DNA of 39,771 nucleotides from the IMG/VR virus record IMGVR_UViG_3300010370_000079, positions 1 through 39,771 of that record; one strand, 5' to 3'. This stretch comes from a virus. Every line of letters starts with the position of its first letter. Positions within the stretch are counted from its first letter, which is position 1. Made by a program: the position numbers and the translations under genes. Of this stretch, positions 1-9,703 are shown piece by piece. The notes under the pieces were generated by a model. The model saw only the letters and a list, made by a program, of their open reading frames with translations. It did no database searches and was not told where the DNA came from.

Positions 1-513
1 CAAGCGGCGAAAGCTAAGCCAGTTCAACCAGTTGTTGCAACAGCAGGTAAGCCAGTAACTCCCGTTGAGGAGACTCCGTTACAAAAGCTTACGAGTGCAA
101 TCAAGAAGAAGGTTGAGCGCGCGCCTGTTTATATTGAGGTTCCGGAGCGTCCTGGTGTAACGATCAAGGTCAGCCCTAATATCACCCAGAATCAGATGCG
201 CAACTGGAGAAAGCAAGCTGGAGAAGACTCCAGAAATGGCATGGATGCAACAAAGTTTGCATGTTCCGTTATTGGACATACAACTGTTGGAATCTGTATT
301 GACGGTGAAGAAGTATTCGATGATGATGGCTACGAGTTGACATTTGCTTCCCCGACAATTCTTGCGATGACAGATACAACTAAGCCACTTCCGGACTGCG
401 TAAAGGTGTTTTTCGGAGTTGACCCACACATCGAGGCTGCGGCACTTGCAATCCTTGATGCTGCTGGATATTCAGATACTGTTGACACGGTGGACCCTAC
501 GAAGGAGTCCTAG
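1..513 (+). CDS. Tail assembly chaperone, short form (5' end outside window)
   Basis: The frame is open from base 1 to the TAG at 511-513, so the true start lies upstream and about 170 residues are visible. The first 40 residues are Ala/Pro/Lys-rich and look like a linker; the rest is a compact soluble domain. It sits directly before the tape measure gene, where tail assembly chaperones (lambda G/GT type) lie, and its 3' end overlaps a second frame that continues the protein (see 486-692). Members of this family bind the tape measure during tail assembly and are absent from the virion. The call rests on position and frameshift architecture more than on a specific motif. Confidence 0.6.
   Translation, partial: QAAKAKPVQPVVATAGKPVTPVEETPLQKLTSAIKKKVERAPVYIEVPERPGVTIKVSPNITQNQMRNWRKQAGEDSRNGMDATKFACSVIGHTTVGICIDGEEVFDDDGYELTFASPTILAMTDTTKPLPDCVKVFFGVDPHIEAAALAILDAAGYSDTVDTVDPTKES
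486..513 (+). promoter_or_regulatory. Predicted -1 ribosomal frameshift window
   Basis: The zero frame ends at TAG 511-513 and the -1 frame opens after TGA 483-485, so any -1 slip must occur in these 28 bases. The lack of a start codon in the downstream frame makes a slip more likely than reinitiation. No textbook slippery heptamer is present, so the exact site is unresolved. Confidence 0.5.
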
Positions 514-692
514 ACGATTTAGTCGAGGACTCAAACGTAATTACAGCGGCCCGCCTTGGCGAGCTGTGGGGAACTGATCCAATACGCCTACTTGACTGCA
601 CGCCAGATGAATGGCTGATACGCATTGCGTGTGCTAAAGTTATAAGTAACGACCGCGAAGAGCAAGAACGCCGGGCTAAGGCCTCTAAATAG
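486..692 (+). CDS. Frameshift extension of tail assembly chaperone (GT-like)
   Basis: This frame lies at -1 relative to the upstream gene. It is open from 486 to the TAG at 690-692, about 68 codons. It contains no ATG, GTG or TTG codon, so it cannot easily start by itself. The peptide includes LWGTDPIRLL, DEWLIRIACA and a charged tail NDREEQERR, which resembles the T-like half of phage G/GT chaperones. Expression most likely needs a -1 slip between 486 and 513, giving a G-T fusion. Position just before the tape measure supports this. I see no canonical X XXY YYZ heptamer; CCCU at 495-498 is one weak candidate. Confidence 0.6.
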   Translation, partial: HGGPYEGVLDDLVEDSNVITAARLGELWGTDPIRLLDCTPDEWLIRIACAKVISNDREEQERRAKASK

Positions 693-742
693 GCGCTCGC
701 TTCTTACACTCACGCGATTCTCATCAAATCGTGGAGTAAGAA

Positions 743-3700
743 ATGGCAGACGCCAACGGCAACGTAGACATTAAGTTAGAGCTCAAGGGCTTTGCTAAGG
801 TCATTGCGCAGCTGAAGGCTGTCGATAAAGCCCTCAATGGACTAGGTAGCGGGCAAACAAACAGGCTTCAAGAACTTGCTAATGATAGCGATACGTTTTC
901 TAAAACATTAATTAGAATGAAAAAAAGCTTTGACACCTTTGATAAGGGTGTGAAGCTCATGGGAACAGGACTTACTAAATTCCTCGGTCTTGCAATCAAG
1001 GGAACTTTGCTGCAAATGGCGCTGCTCAGCGCTGCAATTCTCTCAATACATGGCTTATTTGTTGTTGGACAGGGAATAATGAAGGCCTACAGGGGCACAA
1101 TGAACCTCGTTGGTGGTGCTGCTGGTGGACTTGCCGTAACCCTAACCACAGTTGCTGCGGCTATACGTGAGCAGCAGGCTGCAATGTTTGCCTTCTCGAA
1201 GGGCTCAGCCAGAGAGTATGGATCGGCAACAAATCAGGTCCGGATAGCCATGCGCTCACTGCAGTCAGACGCTGATCTTGCTGGACTAGGCGTAGAGAAC
1301 CTAAATAAAGCCTATGGGGCGATGGCAAAGTCGATGAATTCGACTCAAATAGCTGGCAGTAAAAACATAATGAAGGCCCTTTTTGACTTTGGCGCTGCAG
1401 GCCAGGATCCCGGTGCTGCTGCTGAAAAAATAGGTGCTGTTGTTGCTGCGCTAAATGACACCAAAAAGAGTTTTGGAGATGTTCAAAAAGAGGCAAAAGC
1501 ATTAGGTCCACAAATGGAAAAGGCCATGAAGGACCTTGGCATAAGCAGCAAGAAACAATTTCAGGAAGCCCTACTTTCAGGTGATCTAGCCAAAAAGGGT
1601 GGAGTATTCGGCCAGTTTGCTGAGGTTAATAACACACTTATAGGAAGAATAAAAACATTTTTTAATATAATACGGAGCGAATTTGCTGACTTTGGTCTTC
1701 AATTTTTGGAGCCCGCAAAAGTTGCGATGCAGAAGATATTCCGAATCATAAGACGTGATCTGGGCAGAGTTAGCGTAGAGCTTGGCCGATTTGGCTCTGG
1801 CGCATTTATGGATGGCCTAGTAAATTTTGTAGATAAAGTATCTAACTTTTTCGTAAAACTTGTTAGAGAGTATCTACCAAAAGCTACTGGAACGCTTGGA
1901 AAAATTGGCGACTGGATGAGCAATTTCAAGCGCGGCTGGAACATCGTACTTGAAAGATTGCGCAAGTTTACTGAGGGCGCAAGGGTGCTAGAAAAAGCAT
2001 TTAGTCCAATATGGAAAGCCATCAAAGAAGGTGGCGTCGACGCTATGAATAACTTTAATAGGCGTCTTATACAGAATGCTGACAATGTAAGAGAGCTTGG
2101 CGAAAGAGTCGGTGGATTAATAACAGCGCTTATGGAATTTGGTTCTCAGTTTAGAGAAATATTCTTTGGGGCTCTTCCATTTGTTAATGATGTACTCAAG
2201 GGCATTACTGACATGTTCCATACGCTTAAAAGCTTCCTTGGTTCATTCACTGGAGCATTTGGTGATACTGCTGGACTCATGATGTTCTCAATCATGGCTA
2301 GACAAATGAGGGGCACCACTGGCGGCGCTCTTCCAATGGGTAATACACAATTAATGAATGTGACTGCACAAAATGTCAGCGTTAATGGTGCTCCAGTTGG
2401 AACGCCTCCACAGAGGCCATCAAATGTTCCCCCAGGAGCACCCCCTGGAACCCAACCAGGTGGAACACCTCCAGTCAGGCCAATTCCAGGCGCTGGTGGA
2501 CCAGGAACAATGCCGCAAAATGCCGGAATGTCTTCTGGCGCAAGACCAATGACATACGGTCAAGCAGCATCACTAACCTCTGCGCAAAGAGGGGGGATGA
2601 GCGTTAGTCAGTATGTTGCTGCCCAGAATGCTGGCTTAGCCAGCGGAGCTGTTGTTGGCGGTGGAATGGTAAGCGGTGGAATGAGGAGCATGAGCTTTAC
2701 TAGGTGGAGAGAAGCTGTTGCCCCAAATAGCCTCCCACTAATGCAGAGGGCACAGCTTGGAGTACAAGCAGTAAGGGCTGGCGACATACGTGGAGCAATG
2801 GACAATGCTGTCAAATCAATAAAGCAAACAGGAATAGGTTTAAAAACACATAATGAAGCTATGAATCTCCCAGCTACTGGAAGATTTGGAACCGCATACA
2901 CAGGAAGATTTATTGATGAAGATGGCGTAGCTAGATATATGGATAAGAGGGGAAATATAAAAGAGTATCGAGGCTTAAGCAGCATGGGGCAAATTGCAAG
3001 AGAGCGCCGTGCTGGAGTACGCGGTGCTCGAATACTTGGTAATAAGGAAGCTGGTATTGAAGGAAGAAACCAAAGTATGGGCATGAAGATGGGCGTTGGA
3101 CTTGGCCTATCTATGGCTTCGCAATATGCACCAGAGGAGATGCGCGGAGCAATGGCCCTTGGCGGAATGGTTGGTCAGTTTAATCCATTAGCTGGCCTTG
3201 CAGTTGCCGGACTTGGTGGAGCATTAAAGGCTAGAAGCGCTGCAACTGGTGGCCTTGCTGGAGCCGCAGGTGGTGCAGCACTTGGAACAATGATTGCTCC
3301 TGGTATTGGAACAGCAGTAGGTGCTGCCCTTGGTGGTCTTTCTGGAGCAATATTTGGTGCTGCAAGAAAGTACTCACAACAGATAAAAGAAGCAAAACTT
3401 GCGATGACTAGCGCCATAGATGCCATGGGTGCAGCAGTTGTTTCAGCAGCAAATAAGCAAATGCTAGAAAATGCAAGAATTCTTGAAGAAAAAGGACCTC
3501 GCGCCTTTGAAGGTAATAGGAACGTTGGCGCTCTCGAGAATATGGCAGAGAGGTATCAGGAAAAGGGTGGCATAGCAAAAGGAATCGCTGACGAGGGCAT
3601 GAAGCGTGGATCCTCGAAGAGATTCCTCGGAATAGGCGGCGGAGGTGGAAACTTCGGTGCGAAAATGAAAACTGGAGCAATAGCTGCCGGAACAGCAGGC

Positions 3701-5497
3701 GCTCTTGCTGGTGGGACAATAGGTTTTATATTTGGTCCTGCTGGTGCTGCAGCCGGTGCCGCAATAGGTGCTGCAACTGGAGCATTGCTTGGTGCTGCGA
3801 CTGGAGCAGTCACTGGAGTTGTTGACTGGGGAATGGGGAAACTATTTGGCGATGACAAAAAGGTAAAGGCTCAGAAAAAAGCACTTGATCAACTTTATGC
3901 TCGCCAAGATGAACTTGGCATGGTTATTACAGAAGAGCAACTAAAGCAGATGAAGAAACAACCAGAAGCTGCTCTAGAAAAGCTGCAGAAACAATTTGAA
4001 GCTGAGTCTTCTGCGATTAATAAAATGGATGCTGTTTACTCAGACCGTCTTGATGAGCTCGAAAGAATATCCGGAAAGTCAAGACCAGAGATAGAGCTTC
4101 TTGCAAAAGAAATGGGAGTAAATCTCTATGACTCAACTATTAAGTTTACGGATGTACTACAAAAACTAGGGCTTGCAACGGTTAGGACAGCCGATCAAAT
4201 GCGCCAGGCAAACGTCGATATTCTGTCTGGCGCAATGGGTGTTCTAGAAAAAGCAATAAAATCAGAACAGGCTGCTGCAACAATTAACGAGCGAGCAAGT
4301 GGATTTGGATCCGCAATGAGGGGCGGGAAAGTAACCAAACAAGAACGCCTTGAGTTCATACAGGGGAACCTGCAGGATGCTCAAGCGCTATTTGGTAGCG
4401 GAGTTACAGGATTTTACGAACAGCTTGAGCAACTTGGTACAAGAGAAAATCCTGGACCAGCATTTCAGAAGGGCGGAATATTCTACGGAATAAGCCCAGA
4501 TCAGTTCTTTGGCAAGCGTGGCGCCAAGGACAGCGTAGACAATGAGCTTCTCTCTATGCGCAGACAAGGCGAAGCTGGATTTGCAACAAATGCAGCAACG
4601 CAAATAACCAAAATGTTTACAAATAAAGGTTTTTCTGTAGACCAAACAGCTCTAGAAAACCAAATAATGGGATTAAGCCAGGATCAAAGAAAAGCTCTAT
4701 TCCAATCATTTGAATCTGGAGATTTTGGTACTGGAGCTGGGATGTCACGGAAGCGCACAGCTTACGACACCCTCATAGAAGATGAAATAAAGAGAGTTGC
4801 AGGTGGCGAGGGGTTTGATATTGCTGCAGAAAAAATGCCCATGGACAAACTTGATGCAGTTGCTACCGAGCTTAAAGATGGAAGTAAAGAGTTTGTTGAT
4901 GCTGTAACAAAGTTTAAGGCAATGACAGATGAGATGTTCAAAAATCCAATGATGGACGGCCCGGCATGGCTGAAAACACCTCCAGTCTGGTGGAACACGC
5001 CTCCTGGAAGCGATACCTCTACTCCTCGTGGTGCCGCCATAGGAGACTCAACATCATCAAGACTTGGCATGACCATGGCCCGCCACGCATCGATAAATAG
5101 CCAGTTGACTGGCAAGAGAACAATTACCTCTTCCTACAGAACATTTGCCCTTGGCTCTCCAAGCTCAGACCATCTGACCGGAAGAGCAATCGACCTAGTT
5201 GGAGCAAACCTCGGTCAATATAAGAAACTGACGGAAGAGTCTGGTGGATTTGCGGAGTTCCACGGTCGCGGAGCGAGTAGACATCTACACGTTGTTCCTG
5301 GCGCTGGCCCAATAGGTGACTCACCAGTTCCAGTTATGGCAAGACCAATGTCTGGATCACAGGCCAGCAGCGGACAGGTTGGGTCTGCATCCTATGTATT
5401 CAATATCAATGGCGGAAATCAGTCACCAGAAGAAATAGCAAACAGAGTAATAATGAAAATACGAGAAATTGAAAGAACAAACAAGGAGAGAATGTAA
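743..5497 (+). CDS. Tail tape measure protein with C-terminal M15-type peptidase domain
   Basis: 1584 residues. The protein sets tail length and lies in the tail lumen. Hydrophobic Gly/Ala-rich segments occur near residues 80-140, 805-880 and 970-1030, as in tape measures that contact the host membrane. A Pro/Gly-rich linker lies at about 552-593. Near the end, SDHLTGRAID (H1477, D1484) and RHLH (H1516) reproduce the SxHxxGxAxD and HxH zinc-ligand motifs of M15/VanY-like peptidases, suggesting local peptidoglycan cleavage at DNA entry. The last 35 residues look like a coiled tail. GGAG at 732-735 precedes ATG 743. The stop overlaps the next start (TAATG). Confidence 0.9.
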   Translation: MADANGNVDIKLELKGFAKVIAQLKAVDKALNGLGSGQTNRLQELANDSDTFSKTLIRMKKSFDTFDKGVKLMGTGLTKFLGLAIKGTLLQMALLSAAILSIHGLFVVGQGIMKAYRGTMNLVGGAAGGLAVTLTTVAAAIREQQAAMFAFSKGSAREYGSATNQVRIAMRSLQSDADLAGLGVENLNKAYGAMAKSMNSTQIAGSKNIMKALFDFGAAGQDPGAAAEKIGAVVAALNDTKKSFGDVQKEAKALGPQMEKAMKDLGISSKKQFQEALLSGDLAKKGGVFGQFAEVNNTLIGRIKTFFNIIRSEFADFGLQFLEPAKVAMQKIFRIIRRDLGRVSVELGRFGSGAFMDGLVNFVDKVSNFFVKLVREYLPKATGTLGKIGDWMSNFKRGWNIVLERLRKFTEGARVLEKAFSPIWKAIKEGGVDAMNNFNRRLIQNADNVRELGERVGGLITALMEFGSQFREIFFGALPFVNDVLKGITDMFHTLKSFLGSFTGAFGDTAGLMMFSIMARQMRGTTGGALPMGNTQLMNVTAQNVSVNGAPVGTPPQRPSNVPPGAPPGTQPGGTPPVRPIPGAGGPGTMPQNAGMSSGARPMTYGQAASLTSAQRGGMSVSQYVAAQNAGLASGAVVGGGMVSGGMRSMSFTRWREAVAPNSLPLMQRAQLGVQAVRAGDIRGAMDNAVKSIKQTGIGLKTHNEAMNLPATGRFGTAYTGRFIDEDGVARYMDKRGNIKEYRGLSSMGQIARERRAGVRGARILGNKEAGIEGRNQSMGMKMGVGLGLSMASQYAPEEMRGAMALGGMVGQFNPLAGLAVAGLGGALKARSAATGGLAGAAGGAALGTMIAPGIGTAVGAALGGLSGAIFGAARKYSQQIKEAKLAMTSAIDAMGAAVVSAANKQMLENARILEEKGPRAFEGNRNVGALENMAERYQEKGGIAKGIADEGMKRGSSKRFLGIGGGGGNFGAKMKTGAIAAGTAGALAGGTIGFIFGPAGAAAGAAIGAATGALLGAATGAVTGVVDWGMGKLFGDDKKVKAQKKALDQLYARQDELGMVITEEQLKQMKKQPEAALEKLQKQFEAESSAINKMDAVYSDRLDELERISGKSRPEIELLAKEMGVNLYDSTIKFTDVLQKLGLATVRTADQMRQANVDILSGAMGVLEKAIKSEQAAATINERASGFGSAMRGGKVTKQERLEFIQGNLQDAQALFGSGVTGFYEQLEQLGTRENPGPAFQKGGIFYGISPDQFFGKRGAKDSVDNELLSMRRQGEAGFATNAATQITKMFTNKGFSVDQTALENQIMGLSQDQRKALFQSFESGDFGTGAGMSRKRTAYDTLIEDEIKRVAGGEGFDIAAEKMPMDKLDAVATELKDGSKEFVDAVTKFKAMTDEMFKNPMMDGPAWLKTPPVWWNTPPGSDTSTPRGAAIGDSTSSRLGMTMARHASINSQLTGKRTITSSYRTFALGSPSSDHLTGRAIDLVGANLGQYKKLTEESGGFAEFHGRGASRHLHVVPGAGPIGDSPVPVMARPMSGSQASSGQVGSASYVFNINGGNQSPEEIANRVIMKIREIERTNKERM

Positions 5498-7308
5498 TGT
5501 CCTCCGAAATAGATATTCGACTATTGCCACAGGGCAAAGGAACTTTTCAGTTCCCAACGATTGGTACAACCCCACAGCTCCCAAGCTCACCAAAGCCAAC
5601 TGTCAGCCCAAATCAAATTTATTATAAAGTAGTTGGGCAAACAAGCGTGTCTCCATCAAGCCTGTATAAGGGCTACGACATTACGCAAATGTTTACGTAC
5701 GTAAATGGCGAAGAAACACCTGTTCTTCCAACAAAATACTGGAAACCAATACGTATCGAAAACGAATACAGGGTTTATACAACTGGCGATGAATTTGTTC
5801 AACAAAAGTTTCTCATTGTCCCAGGTTATGAAGTCAGCTCTTTGCCACAGAAAAAACTGTCGGACTTAAGGTTTGAGCCGAATACTGTCAAGTATTGGGC
5901 ACGACAAATATATATAGCAACATCAAGGACAAGAGATCTATTTGCCGGTACAACAACGCCAAAGACGACGACGCTGCCAGGTAGAATATCTGCTCGTGGT
6001 GTAGTGGAGGTGACTAGAGGATTCACCTCACCAATACTCCCTGTAGATAAAGAAAATTTTTATCAACCAGAAAACAATCCATACTCATACAGAGACATAA
6101 GGGTATGGATAAAAATTGACGAAGGGGTTTTGACTCCATCTGCACTATCGTCCGAAGATATGGTCAAGCCAGGAACTCTTACGCCAGTAAAAGAGTACTG
6201 GTGGAATCCTAAAACAAACCAAATGATTGGTCTTCCATATGCAAGCTCTGGCTCATTATCTGACTCAAGAATTGTTGCCCAGGGCAGCACTGTAGAGATG
6301 ATTGCAGCGTCATATGGGTTCAATATTGAAACAGTAGAGAATAATGCAATGTCAATACCGCAGTTCAGGGATCAGATAAGAAGAGCAATTATTGCTGAAG
6401 CTATTAACTCTGGATTTACCGAAAGTGAAGCAATAGCTCAAGCAAATAAAATTGTTAGCGGGACAAGTAAATCAAATAATCTCAAAAACTACGGATCTGT
6501 CAACTCCGCCAAAGGTGGCAAGAGAGTAAATAACGGAAGTAGTTCCTACAATCCAAGAAGAACAACTGTAATCAGAGGAAACTTCAATGTTGGAGGAGGA
6601 TATGTATCCCCTTCTTATGACAAAGTCTCTCTTCCGCAGATGGTCCAGCAATATAAAGATCCACGTACTTTTGCGCCAAAGACATTCAGGCACATTTTTA
6701 GATTAAAGCCAAACCAAATACAGTATTCGAATATGGGTTCTGACTGGACGGAAGTTGAGAGAGCTGGAAATATTCCGCTAGTTGACTGGAAAGGCTACAA
6801 GTTACTATCTGTGTCTTTTCAGTTTCTCGTAGCTCCAGATGGTATCGGAAGCTTTGACGACAGAACAGATACTAGGGCCATAACCGAGCCAATTGATGAT
6901 GAGTTGAACAACTTACGAAGAATGGCTACATCACCATATCCAGTTGTTTTGCTTGGGTTTGATGACATATTGACCAATCAACTCCGTTTCCCATTTGAGA
7001 ATGGTAGAGGTGTTGAGTTTGTTATAACTGAATTCAATATTTCTTCAATGTATAGAACTGCCTATGGGGAAATAAATAGAGCACAGTGCGACATAACGCT
7101 TCGCGAAGTGCCAATTGAATCAGTAACTCTTCTCAACTTTCCAAAACCAGTTTCTCCGCCGCCAAAGAAGCCAGGTAAGAAAATTGACGGAGAAGGCCAG
7201 CGCGGCAATACGTGGCTACAGACATCTCAAAACGTTACTGCGACTATTGAGGCGGCAGTCATTACTGGCAATGAAGAGCCTGAATACCAGCCAAATGAGC
7301 CTAAATAA
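5497..7308 (+). CDS. Tail/baseplate protein with LysM-like segment
   Basis: 603 residues, translationally coupled to the tape measure through a TAATG overlap. Residues about 255-285 (VAQGSTVEMIAASYGF, followed by an Asn-rich turn) look like a LysM repeat. A Ser/Asn/Arg-rich linker follows. The C-terminal part (about 395-560), with RHIFRLKPNQIQYSN and later strand-rich sequence, resembles the post-tape-measure tail protein that bridges tube and hub in P2/PBSX-like tails (XkdP type). The end is Pro-rich and acidic. The exact counterpart is uncertain; a structural tail role is well supported by its position between tape measure and hub. Confidence 0.6.
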   Translation: MSSEIDIRLLPQGKGTFQFPTIGTTPQLPSSPKPTVSPNQIYYKVVGQTSVSPSSLYKGYDITQMFTYVNGEETPVLPTKYWKPIRIENEYRVYTTGDEFVQQKFLIVPGYEVSSLPQKKLSDLRFEPNTVKYWARQIYIATSRTRDLFAGTTTPKTTTLPGRISARGVVEVTRGFTSPILPVDKENFYQPENNPYSYRDIRVWIKIDEGVLTPSALSSEDMVKPGTLTPVKEYWWNPKTNQMIGLPYASSGSLSDSRIVAQGSTVEMIAASYGFNIETVENNAMSIPQFRDQIRRAIIAEAINSGFTESEAIAQANKIVSGTSKSNNLKNYGSVNSAKGGKRVNNGSSSYNPRRTTVIRGNFNVGGGYVSPSYDKVSLPQMVQQYKDPRTFAPKTFRHIFRLKPNQIQYSNMGSDWTEVERAGNIPLVDWKGYKLLSVSFQFLVAPDGIGSFDDRTDTRAITEPIDDELNNLRRMATSPYPVVLLGFDDILTNQLRFPFENGRGVEFVITEFNISSMYRTAYGEINRAQCDITLREVPIESVTLLNFPKPVSPPPKKPGKKIDGEGQRGNTWLQTSQNVTATIEAAVITGNEEPEYQPNEPK

Positions 7309-7310
7309 TC

Positions 7311-9701
7311 ATGCCACTATCTGACTACGCCGATAGAACTCGTGCTGGATCAATATCTATTGCAGATATTGATTTTTCGCTCATGTCGAATATCGACTCG
7401 TCGATAATTTCGGTAAATGTCGAATACTCAATGGATCTTGTTTCAAAGTTGACATTTAGTGTTCTTGATATTGGTCTTGAAATGATTAATAGAAATTACT
7501 TCATGATAGGTAGAGATGTATTCTACAAGACCAGCACTTTCGGGTTTATTGATGATGTTTATTTCCCTGGAGAATCACCTCAGCCACGAAATGTAACTCA
7601 GGTATTCGAAATTGCAGACATAACAATCAATCAAGGTCCTGGAAATAACCCAGTAGTTCAGGTTATTTGTTACACAAAAGCAATACAACAGATGAAGCGC
7701 GACAGAAAGTCCGGATCATGGAAGGGTAATGGAACTGACTTTGTTAATAGGGCTGCAAGAAAATATGGACTGAAGTTCTTTGGTGAAAAAACATCAAAGA
7801 GCAAAACTATAAATAAGGCGAGTGGTGACAAGCAGGCTGAGTCTCTATGGGACGTAATACAGAGCCTTGCTAGCGATGCAAAATTTGTTGTATTTGAAGC
7901 TGATGGTTGTTTGTTTTTTGGGTCAGAAAAATGGCTTCTTAACAAATGGGGGATAAAGAAAGAAACAACAAGTGTCATAAATAAGAAAACAAAAAAACTT
8001 GAGCGTACAGTCAAAAGATTTATACCAATAAGGTACATACAACCAGGTCTGCAGAACCCATGGGCGCTAAATAGCGATAATGATGAGCCTTTCTACAAGG
8101 GTTTCGAACTTGTATCTTTCCCAAATTTAAGAATGAGCGACAACAATCCATACGACGGTGATGGATCAATAGTTGTAACCAGAGAAAACGCATCAGGACT
8201 CAGGCCCGGCATGACAATAAGATTTTCTGGAGTAAATAATTTTGAAGGCTCGTATTTAATTACCAGCGTCACATTTGATGATATCTCACCAAATCCAGTA
8301 AGCATCTCTTTTAGAAAACCTCAAAAAGAAGAAAAAGAGATTAAACAGCTTCCTATAGGTAAAAGGATAAAGCAGACCAATATTTGGGATCAGCCAGATC
8401 CAACCTCAACCGGAACAAACTCAAAAACTGCAAGACAGCAATCAAAAGTATCTTTAATAAATTCACAGGTTCAATACACTCCAGGAGAAATATCTGGTGC
8501 TGTCTCGTCTGGCCCTAGTGGAAATATATTTCCACTTCCAACTGTTTCAGCATCTGTTAATTATCCAAAGTATAAAAATTACATATTAGAAGAAGGAAAT
8601 ATTAATCTCTTTTCAAGGCCGTTGAATTATTCAGATGCGAGATTCGACTCCCTTTTCCCGGTCGCTATAGACACAACAGAAGTCGGAGTAAATGAAGGAA
8701 ATGTATTTTCTTTAATACTAGCAACAGTATGGTATGAGGCTAATGGCGAGCCGGTAACTCTAGATTCAGCTGGGGCACTTTCTAAATATGCCGTAGACGG
8801 CCTGCATCTTGGCAAAATAAGAAAATACGGCTATGTCGCGCCTCAGACATCACTATTTCCGAACCAAATTGAAATAGGAAATATAGATCTAAATGACAGA
8901 CCAATTTATACAAATCCAAACGGCAGCATAAGCACTGTAAGAAGCATAATTATTGGCGAAGAAGTTAGTGGAAAGCAGATCCAGGTTGTAATACCAACAA
9001 TTCTAGGAACTGGAGTATATAGTGGAAACTCAGCATCTTTGGTCTCAGACTCTGTTGCAACGGCACACTATAAGTCAACTGGCGAGCATTTAGGTAAATT
9101 CTCGACAATTCAGGATGCTAATAAATTTGCGGAGAGCCTTAGTGTTCAGCAGGCCGCTCAATATAACCCTAAACAGGGTCCAGAAGAATACATAAAGCTA
9201 CTCAGGCAGCAACAGCTTCAAGTGCTCTCTAAAAGATTTAATGATGTGCTTATAAAGAGCTCCATATACCCAATACCAACATCAGCATCACCATATCTGT
9301 ACCCATATATGGAACTAGGGCTTATAGAGGCTGGAAACATCAACTTATATTCCCGTCCTAGGAAATTGGTGAATGGCGAAATAAAAACACTGCATTGCTT
9401 GGTGATACATGACTATGGAATTTCGACAGCTAGTTACTTTGGGGTTACTGGCGTTCCAGAAATTTCCGTAAATAGCGGTGGTTCATTTTCTTTAATTATC
9501 CCCAGAGTTGGAGTTTTTGGCGGCCAGCCAGTTGAGTGGACGGAGGCTGAAGCATTGCAAAACTACCTAAATACAGGTCAGTTTCTTGCTAAATGCTCAA
9601 CACAAATTGGTGCTGCAACTTATGCAAAGCTTCTGGAAGAGCAAGCATATGTTGTTTTAGACTCTAGATTTCCGGATAGAAACTTTACTGAGGGAGTCTA
9701 A
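7311..9701 (+). CDS. Baseplate hub protein (gpD/gp27-like) with three C-terminal repeats
   Basis: 796 residues. The N-terminal 330 residues have the beta-rich layout of hub proteins (gpD, gp27, XkdQ): repeated strands, then a helical block around KAIQQMKRDRKSGSW and LWDVIQSLASDAKFVVFEADG. After a linker at about 340-420, three copies of a domain of roughly 85-120 residues begin with GNINLFSRP (about 428), GNIDLNDRP (about 522) and GNINLYSRP (about 674). The middle copy is best conserved, with GSISTVRSI and YKSTGEHLGKF. This domain recurs in phage virion proteins, but its role is unknown to me. The gene follows the previous stop by two bases (TAATCATG). Confidence 0.7.
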   Translation: MPLSDYADRTRAGSISIADIDFSLMSNIDSSIISVNVEYSMDLVSKLTFSVLDIGLEMINRNYFMIGRDVFYKTSTFGFIDDVYFPGESPQPRNVTQVFEIADITINQGPGNNPVVQVICYTKAIQQMKRDRKSGSWKGNGTDFVNRAARKYGLKFFGEKTSKSKTINKASGDKQAESLWDVIQSLASDAKFVVFEADGCLFFGSEKWLLNKWGIKKETTSVINKKTKKLERTVKRFIPIRYIQPGLQNPWALNSDNDEPFYKGFELVSFPNLRMSDNNPYDGDGSIVVTRENASGLRPGMTIRFSGVNNFEGSYLITSVTFDDISPNPVSISFRKPQKEEKEIKQLPIGKRIKQTNIWDQPDPTSTGTNSKTARQQSKVSLINSQVQYTPGEISGAVSSGPSGNIFPLPTVSASVNYPKYKNYILEEGNINLFSRPLNYSDARFDSLFPVAIDTTEVGVNEGNVFSLILATVWYEANGEPVTLDSAGALSKYAVDGLHLGKIRKYGYVAPQTSLFPNQIEIGNIDLNDRPIYTNPNGSISTVRSIIIGEEVSGKQIQVVIPTILGTGVYSGNSASLVSDSVATAHYKSTGEHLGKFSTIQDANKFAESLSVQQAAQYNPKQGPEEYIKLLRQQQLQVLSKRFNDVLIKSSIYPIPTSASPYLYPYMELGLIEAGNINLYSRPRKLVNGEIKTLHCLVIHDYGISTASYFGVTGVPEISVNSGGSFSLIIPRVGVFGGQPVEWTEAEALQNYLNTGQFLAKCSTQIGAATYAKLLEEQAYVVLDSRFPDRNFTEGV

Positions 9702-9703
9702 AC

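Noticed and set aside
1161-3858. Long open frames antisense to the tape measure gene
   Set aside because: Composition follows from the codon use of the tape measure (Ala/Gly codons read in reverse), none has a ribosome site or a recognisable domain.
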